From: Lachnospiraceae bacterium
GTDB lineage: Bacteria; Bacillota; Clostridia; Lachnospirales; Lachnospiraceae
Length of the DNA stretch: 7,859 nt
Reading direction: 5' to 3'
NCBI GenBank assembly: GCA_900766915.1
Contig: CAAFXE010000399.1
Location: 1-7,859, forward strand
A program made the position numbers and the translations under genes. The notes under the pieces were generated by a model. The model had not been told where the DNA came from. It worked only from the letters and a program-made list of their open reading frames with translations, and searched no databases. Below are positions 5,028 through 7,859 of this stretch, one piece after another (the stretch's first letter is position 1; the number at the start of each line of letters is the position of its first letter).

Positions 5028-5840
5028 TTACGGTGTAGGCTTCTCAGAGGAATCCGGAGCCTTCACTCTACTGGTTTGCAGAGCCACAGTTTCCAGCTGC
5101 TTACCCCGGAAACTCTCGCCCTTAATGTTGAATACCGTGGCATCATCGAAAATCCTGTCCAGAGCACACAGCAAGGCATCGTCCTCATTGAAGTTGCTTC
5201 TCCAGTGGGAGGGATGCTTGTTGCTGGTGAAGACGATATTGAAATTGCCTTCCTTGTTGTATCTCCGGTCAATCAGATCGAAGAACAGCCGGGTATTCTC
5301 TTTATCGAACTCACAGTGACCCACCTCGTCAATAATCAGACAGGAAGGCCGCACCAGGCCATTGAGTACTGAGGCTTCCTTACCAGCCCGTCTGGCAGCG
5401 GTAAGCTTGTCCCGCAGCTCAGACATCTTAATGAAATAGGTCTTTATTCCGCGCTGGCAGCATTCATATCCAAAAGCTTGCGCAAGATGTGTCTTGCCGG
5501 TTCCGGCGGGACCAATAAATGCCAAGTTCCTGTGGGCATAGATGGCCGACAGGGACGGCAGCGTTTTCAGCCTGTTGGCATCCCGTCCCTTAATGACAGA
5601 GAAGTCAAAGTTGTCAAAGGTTTTGGGATCCTTCAGCGGGAGCCGGCTCATTTTCAGCAGGGTATGAATGGTAGTATCCACTTTCTTTCGCTGTAGATGT
5701 GCAAATACCATACCTACTGCCTGAATCTGCTCCTCGGAGAAATCCTGTTCTTCCGCCAGTCTGGCAAACTCAATGGAAGAGAAATCCAGCCGCAGGATTC
5801 GGCTGCTGGTCTCTACTGCCTCAAAAACAGAATCATTCAT
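5028..5840 (-). CDS. istB: IS21 transposition helper ATPase IstB
   Basis: A 270-aa AAA+ ATPase that assists IstA in transposition and target selection. Walker A is GPAGTGKT (residues 110-117), Walker B is CLIIDEVG with Asp171-Glu172, and the sensor motif VFTSNK follows near residue 207. The N-terminal helical domain (about 1-85) is normal for IstB. The ATG at 5840 is chosen over an in-frame upstream start at 5876 because GGGAGG lies 9 nt before it. The start overlaps the istA stop by 8 nt (ATGAATGA), the usual IS21 coupling. Length is within the family range and no damage is seen. Confidence 0.95.
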   Translation of the reverse strand: MNDSVFEAVETSSRILRLDFSSIEFARLAEEQDFSEEQIQAVGMVFAHLQRKKVDTTIHTLLKMSRLPLKDPKTFDNFDFSVIKGRDANRLKTLPSLSAIYAHRNLAFIGPAGTGKTHLAQAFGYECCQRGIKTYFIKMSELRDKLTAARRAGKEASVLNGLVRPSCLIIDEVGHCEFDKENTRLFFDLIDRRYNKEGNFNIVFTSNKHPSHWRSNFNEDDALLCALDRIFDDATVFNIKGESFRGKQLETVALQTSRVKAPDSSEKPTP

Positions 5841-7149
5841 CCCAGTCCACCTCCCTGTCAAAGTTGAACTTTTCAAAGGAAAGGATGGGTTCCGGCTCCG
5901 GGAGCCGGGAGATCTCCGTTCTTACCGGCATAGTGGGGAACTCTTCCGGCTGTGGTGCATACTGGTCGGCACAGTAACGATCCCGTTTGCTCCAGGTTAC
6001 ATCATGGGTGGTCAACTGCTGCTTCAGGTCGGAGGAATAGATGTAGATCATGTCATCCTTCCGCATGACACGGGCAGTAGATGATTTGTAACTGAACGGA
6101 ACACCGAACCGCCGTCCCTCATAATTGACAAATCCGTCAAAGGAAATCCTGCGTTCTGGACAAAGGTAAAACAGCAGGGCCGGATTCATCTCCAATATAC
6201 GAAGATGCTTGGCGCACCGACTGTCATGCAGTTCCTGCGGAACTCCTGCCGTGGCATTGTGGTAGGAACCATTCTGCCGGCTGCACCATTCCAGCGCCGC
6301 ACGATTCAGGTCAGTAATATTCCAGAAAACCCTTCCGACAAGGAAGTTTTCCTTTACAAACCGTACCAGCCGCTCCACTTTTCCTTTGGTAAAGGGATGA
6401 CGGGGCTTGCAGAGCTTTGTCTGGAAGCCTACCGTTTTCATGAAAGACTCGTAGTCTTTCTGCCAGACGGGATACCCCTCAAAGTCCCGGTGAAGCACGA
6501 CACTTTTCATGTTGTCTGTCAGGACATACTTTGGAATCCCCATATAGCCGAAAGCATGAAGCATTCCAATGAACAGGTTCTCCTGCTTGGCATTGGGGAA
6601 AAACTCCACATATTGCTGACCGCAGTGGTGGCACACCATAGCAAAGCAGGCAACATTGTATTCGCTGTCGTCGTAGTCTACCACTTTGGTGAATCCCCAG
6701 TCCATCTGGTAAGACTCTCCCGGCTCGGTCGTGAACCGGCGGCCACGGCTGCCCTGCGGTGCCACCAGCTGCCGTTTGGCGGGAACGAGATGTTTATGGG
6801 ATGCAATGTATCGCTTAACCGTGCTGAGACTGCCCTCAAAGCCGAATTCCTGTAGCCTTTCCAGGCAGACAACAGAGTTTGTGATACCCTGAGACAAGAG
6901 TTTTTCCAGGTATGGAGAGTATCCACTAAGGACAGAACTTTGGGATTTATGCCCGGTATGGCCATGAGGTTTCATCTCAAAGCTGTTCTCTTTCAGACGC
7001 CGTAACTTCGCACGGGACACGCCTGTCCGGCGCTCTAACTCCGCCAGATTGATCTTTTCCAGAGAGAAATTATTCCCTTGCTCGGACTTCATTTCCTCAA
7101 TGGCTTGTGATATAATATTCTCCAAGCCATTACTTTTATTTTCTTTCAT
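5833..7149 (-). CDS. istA: IS21 transposase IstA (DDE/rve integrase core)
   Basis: A 438-aa transposase that cuts and joins the element ends. An N-terminal HTH region (about residues 30-55, LAELERRTGVSRAKLRRL) leads to a second DNA-binding stretch (about 75-118). The rve catalytic core shows Asp150 in YQMDWG, Asp212 in LTDNMKSV and Glu259 in KGKVERLV. The C-terminal part contains GRRFGVP, typical of IstA. The ATG at 7149 follows AAAGGAG at about 5 nt. The catalytic triad is complete and there is no frameshift. It overlaps istB and must be made before it from the same transcript. Confidence 0.96.
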   Translation of the reverse strand: MKENKSNGLENIISQAIEEMKSEQGNNFSLEKINLAELERRTGVSRAKLRRLKENSFEMKPHGHTGHKSQSSVLSGYSPYLEKLLSQGITNSVVCLERLQEFGFEGSLSTVKRYIASHKHLVPAKRQLVAPQGSRGRRFTTEPGESYQMDWGFTKVVDYDDSEYNVACFAMVCHHCGQQYVEFFPNAKQENLFIGMLHAFGYMGIPKYVLTDNMKSVVLHRDFEGYPVWQKDYESFMKTVGFQTKLCKPRHPFTKGKVERLVRFVKENFLVGRVFWNITDLNRAALEWCSRQNGSYHNATAGVPQELHDSRCAKHLRILEMNPALLFYLCPERRISFDGFVNYEGRRFGVPFSYKSSTARVMRKDDMIYIYSSDLKQQLTTHDVTWSKRDRYCADQYAPQPEEFPTMPVRTEISRLPEPEPILSFEKFNFDREVDWDE

Positions 7150-7182
7150 GTCGCTCCTTTCACTGGGTTGTTGGCGCTTTCC

Positions 7183-7211
7183 AGTATAAAGGATTTGAAA
7201 GAAAAAGTAAT
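7183..7211 (-). promoter_or_regulatory. Possible istA promoter, duplicated at 7291-7319
   Basis: On the minus strand TATACT (7188-7183) lies about 34 nt before the istA start, with ATTACT 17 nt further upstream. The tandem copy has TATACT (7296-7291) with ATTGCG at 17 nt or TTGCGC at 16 nt (4 of 6 to TTGACA). The -10 boxes are good and the -35 boxes weak, so either or both could drive istA. Confidence 0.35.
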
Positions 7212-7234
7212 GGCTTTTTCTATTTGACTACGAT

Positions 7235-7375
7235 TGGCGATTTCCTCCCGGCTCAAAATGGCGATTCCCGCCCGACGCTAACAGCTTTCCAGTATAAGGG
7301 CTACGAAAGAAAGCGCAATGGCTTTTTCTCTTGAGCCGAGATTGGCTATTTTAGTTGAGCTCTAAGTGGCGATTT
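7235..7375 (+). repeat. Two pairs of 9-bp transposase-site repeats, 24-bp period within each pair
   Basis: TGGCGATTT (7235-7243) and TGGCGATTC (7259-7267) are 24 bp apart, as are TGGCTATTT (7343-7351) and TGGCGATTT (7367-7375). The pairs are offset by 108 bp. They match the three copies at the opposite end in inverted orientation, including one TGGCTATTT variant at each end. Confidence 0.8.
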
Positions 7376-7391
7376 CATCTGGTCCCGAACA
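7339..7391 (-). repeat. IS21 terminal inverted repeat, istA-proximal end
   Basis: The reverse complement begins TGTTCGGGAC and aligns with 4929-4981 at 40 of 53 positions. It ends in CA at 7390-7391, directly abutting the TTAC duplication. Confidence 0.85.
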
Positions 7392-7395
7392 TTAC
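7392..7395. repeat. Right target-site duplication (TTAC)
   Basis: TTAC follows the CGAACA terminus and matches 4925-4928, fixing the outer boundary of the insertion sequence. Confidence 0.8.
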
Positions 7396-7428
7396 ATAGA
7401 TAAGGCGAAAGATACGGTAGCAAGCACA

Positions 7429-7473
7429 GCCAGAGAGTACCCACTGGCGAAATTTGTATTGGGATAATCCCAA
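7429..7473. promoter_or_regulatory. Inverted repeats upstream of mobC: possible oriT or mobC operator
   Basis: GCCAG (7429-7433) and CTGGC (7444-7448) form a 5-bp dyad. A perfect 15-bp palindrome TTGGGAT-A-ATCCCAA (7459-7473) follows 10 bp later, ending 26 bp before the mobC start. Dyads just upstream of a relaxosome accessory gene are a common layout for origins of transfer and for autoregulation. No nic consensus can be assigned with confidence, so the role is inferred. Confidence 0.4.
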
Positions 7474-7499
7474 ACCCTTATAAAAAACGGAGGCGGTGG

Positions 7500-7829
7500 A
7501 TGGAAAACCGAAAGCGGAATATTCAGATGAAATTCTATGTTACAGAAGAAGAAAAACAACTCATAGACGAGAAGATGGCCCAGCTCCCAACACGCAGGTA
7601 CGGTGCCTATCTCCGCAAGATGGCGATTGACGGATATATCATCTACACCGACACCACTGATATCAAAGCGTTTACCGCGGAACTGTCCGCAATCGGGCGG
7701 AATATCAACCAAATCGCCAAGCGGCTCAACGCCGGAGGCCCTGCCTATCAAGCGGATATCCAGGAAATCCGGGAAAGGCTGGACGAGATATGGCAATTAC
7801 AAAGACGCATCCTATCAAGTCAACACTGA
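7500..7829 (+). CDS. mobC: MobC-like relaxosome accessory protein
   Basis: A 109-aa protein resembling the MobC family of plasmid and ICE mobilization proteins, which help a relaxase bind and open oriT. The N-terminal part (KRNIQMKFYVTEEEKQLIDEKM) has a ribbon-helix-helix-like start followed by helices (about 14-45). The conserved block AELSAIGRNINQIAKRLN (residues about 60-77) is the MobC signature, and a helical tail follows. The ATG follows GGAGG (7489-7493) at 6 nt. Its 3' end overlaps the next gene by 40 nt, as in many clostridial conjugative elements. Confidence 0.88.
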   Translation: MENRKRNIQMKFYVTEEEKQLIDEKMAQLPTRRYGAYLRKMAIDGYIIYTDTTDIKAFTAELSAIGRNINQIAKRLNAGGPAYQADIQEIRERLDEIWQLQRRILSSQH

Positions 7830-7859
7830 AAGCGGCCATTGACTATATCTGCAATCCCG
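7790..7859 (+). CDS. Relaxase/mobilization nuclease, 5' end only
   Basis: An ATG at 7790 opens a frame that runs off the window and begins MAITKTHPIKSTLKAAIDY followed by ICNP. This N-terminus is characteristic of MOBP-type relaxases of clostridial ICEs (Tn1549-like). They nick oriT and pilot the strand to the recipient. It overlaps mobC by 40 nt in a different frame, and a purine-rich GGAAAGGCTGGACGAG lies upstream. Only 23 residues are visible, so catalytic residues cannot be checked. Confidence 0.75.
   Translation, partial: MAITKTHPIKSTLKAAIDYICNP

Larger units (their letters stand above)
4929..7391 (-). mobile_element. Complete IS21-family insertion sequence (2463 bp)
   Basis: The element has istA and istB in the usual overlapping order on the minus strand. 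The ends are TGTTCG...CGAACA, the 53-bp terminal inverted repeats match at 40 of 53 positions, and TTAC is duplicated at both sides. The size (2.46 kb) is normal for the family. Both genes look intact with all catalytic motifs, so the copy may be active. It lies between the agr unit terminator and the mob region. Removing one TTAC and the element restores a continuous intergenic region upstream of mobC. Confidence 0.93.
7176..7391. repeat. Right end of IS21 duplicated in tandem, 108-bp period
   Basis: 7176-7243 and 7284-7351 match at 53 of 68 positions, both beginning GCTTTCCAGTATAA and containing ATGGCTTTTTCT and ATTGGCNATTT. The similarity weakens but continues to the ends of the two units, both of which finish with AACA (7280-7283 and 7388-7391). 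The right end thus looks like two terminus-like units in tandem. Each carries an AGTATA (TATACT on the minus strand) that may be a -10 box for istA. Confidence 0.75.

Noticed and set aside
4835..5038. 67-aa plus-strand frame
   Set aside because: It crosses the terminator hairpin and the IS21 boundary, so it is a junction artefact.
6205..6855. 216-aa plus-strand frame inside istA
   Set aside because: It is antisense to the conserved IstA catalytic core and shows no domain of its own.
7454..7484. mobC promoter TTGTAT-19-TATAAA
   Set aside because: The spacer is too long and the start point would fall on the ribosome binding site; the signals are better explained by the palindrome.
7392..7796. 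134-aa minus-strand frame opposite mobC
   Set aside because: mobC has the RBS and the family signature; the opposite frame has neither.

Overview
The window looks like part of a mobile element from a gut-type Clostridia (Firmicutes; Lachnospiraceae- or Oscillospiraceae-like). This rests on strong GGAGG-type ribosome binding sites, an Agr/LytTR quorum-sensing cassette of the clostridial kind, and a MobC-relaxase pair typical of clostridial conjugative or mobilizable elements. The species cannot be named from the sequence.

Layout: (1) 1-381 is a left flank with no convincing full gene. It holds a tiny leader ORF coupled to a minus-strand gene that starts at the window edge, a short zinc-knuckle peptide and an imperfect inverted repeat. 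(2) 382-1120, minus strand, carries agrD (a 49-aa autoinducing peptide precursor) overlapping agrB (the membrane peptidase). (3) 1121-1342 is a divergent control region. It holds a pair of 21-bp-phased LytTR-type direct repeats upstream of an agrBD promoter, and an 11-bp-arm palindrome over the promoter of an XRE-family regulator. (4) 1343-3800, plus strand, carries the XRE regulator, an AgrA-like LytTR response regulator and an AgrC-like sensor kinase. The agrA start is preceded by a roughly 30-bp hairpin that contains the agrA promoter and its ribosome binding site. (5) 3898-4758 encodes an unrecognised membrane protein with four predicted segments, followed by a terminator at 4821-4860. (6) 4929-7391 is a complete IS21-family element (istA, istB) with TG...CA ends, 4-bp TTAC target duplications and 24-bp-phased terminal repeats. 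(7) 7396-7859 is mobilization DNA: a palindromic region (possible oriT or operator), mobC, and the start of an overlapping relaxase gene.

Proposed circuit (inference from families and sites): AgrB processes AgrD into a thiolactone peptide with predicted ring CVFML. AgrC senses it outside the cell and phosphorylates AgrA. AgrA then binds the 21-bp-phased repeats and raises agrBD expression. The XRE protein adds a second control layer at the same divergent promoter. The four-segment membrane protein is the nearest candidate cargo or output. The cassette lies beside a mob module, so it may be a quorum-sensing system carried by the mobile element itself. IS21 later inserted between cassette and mob module.
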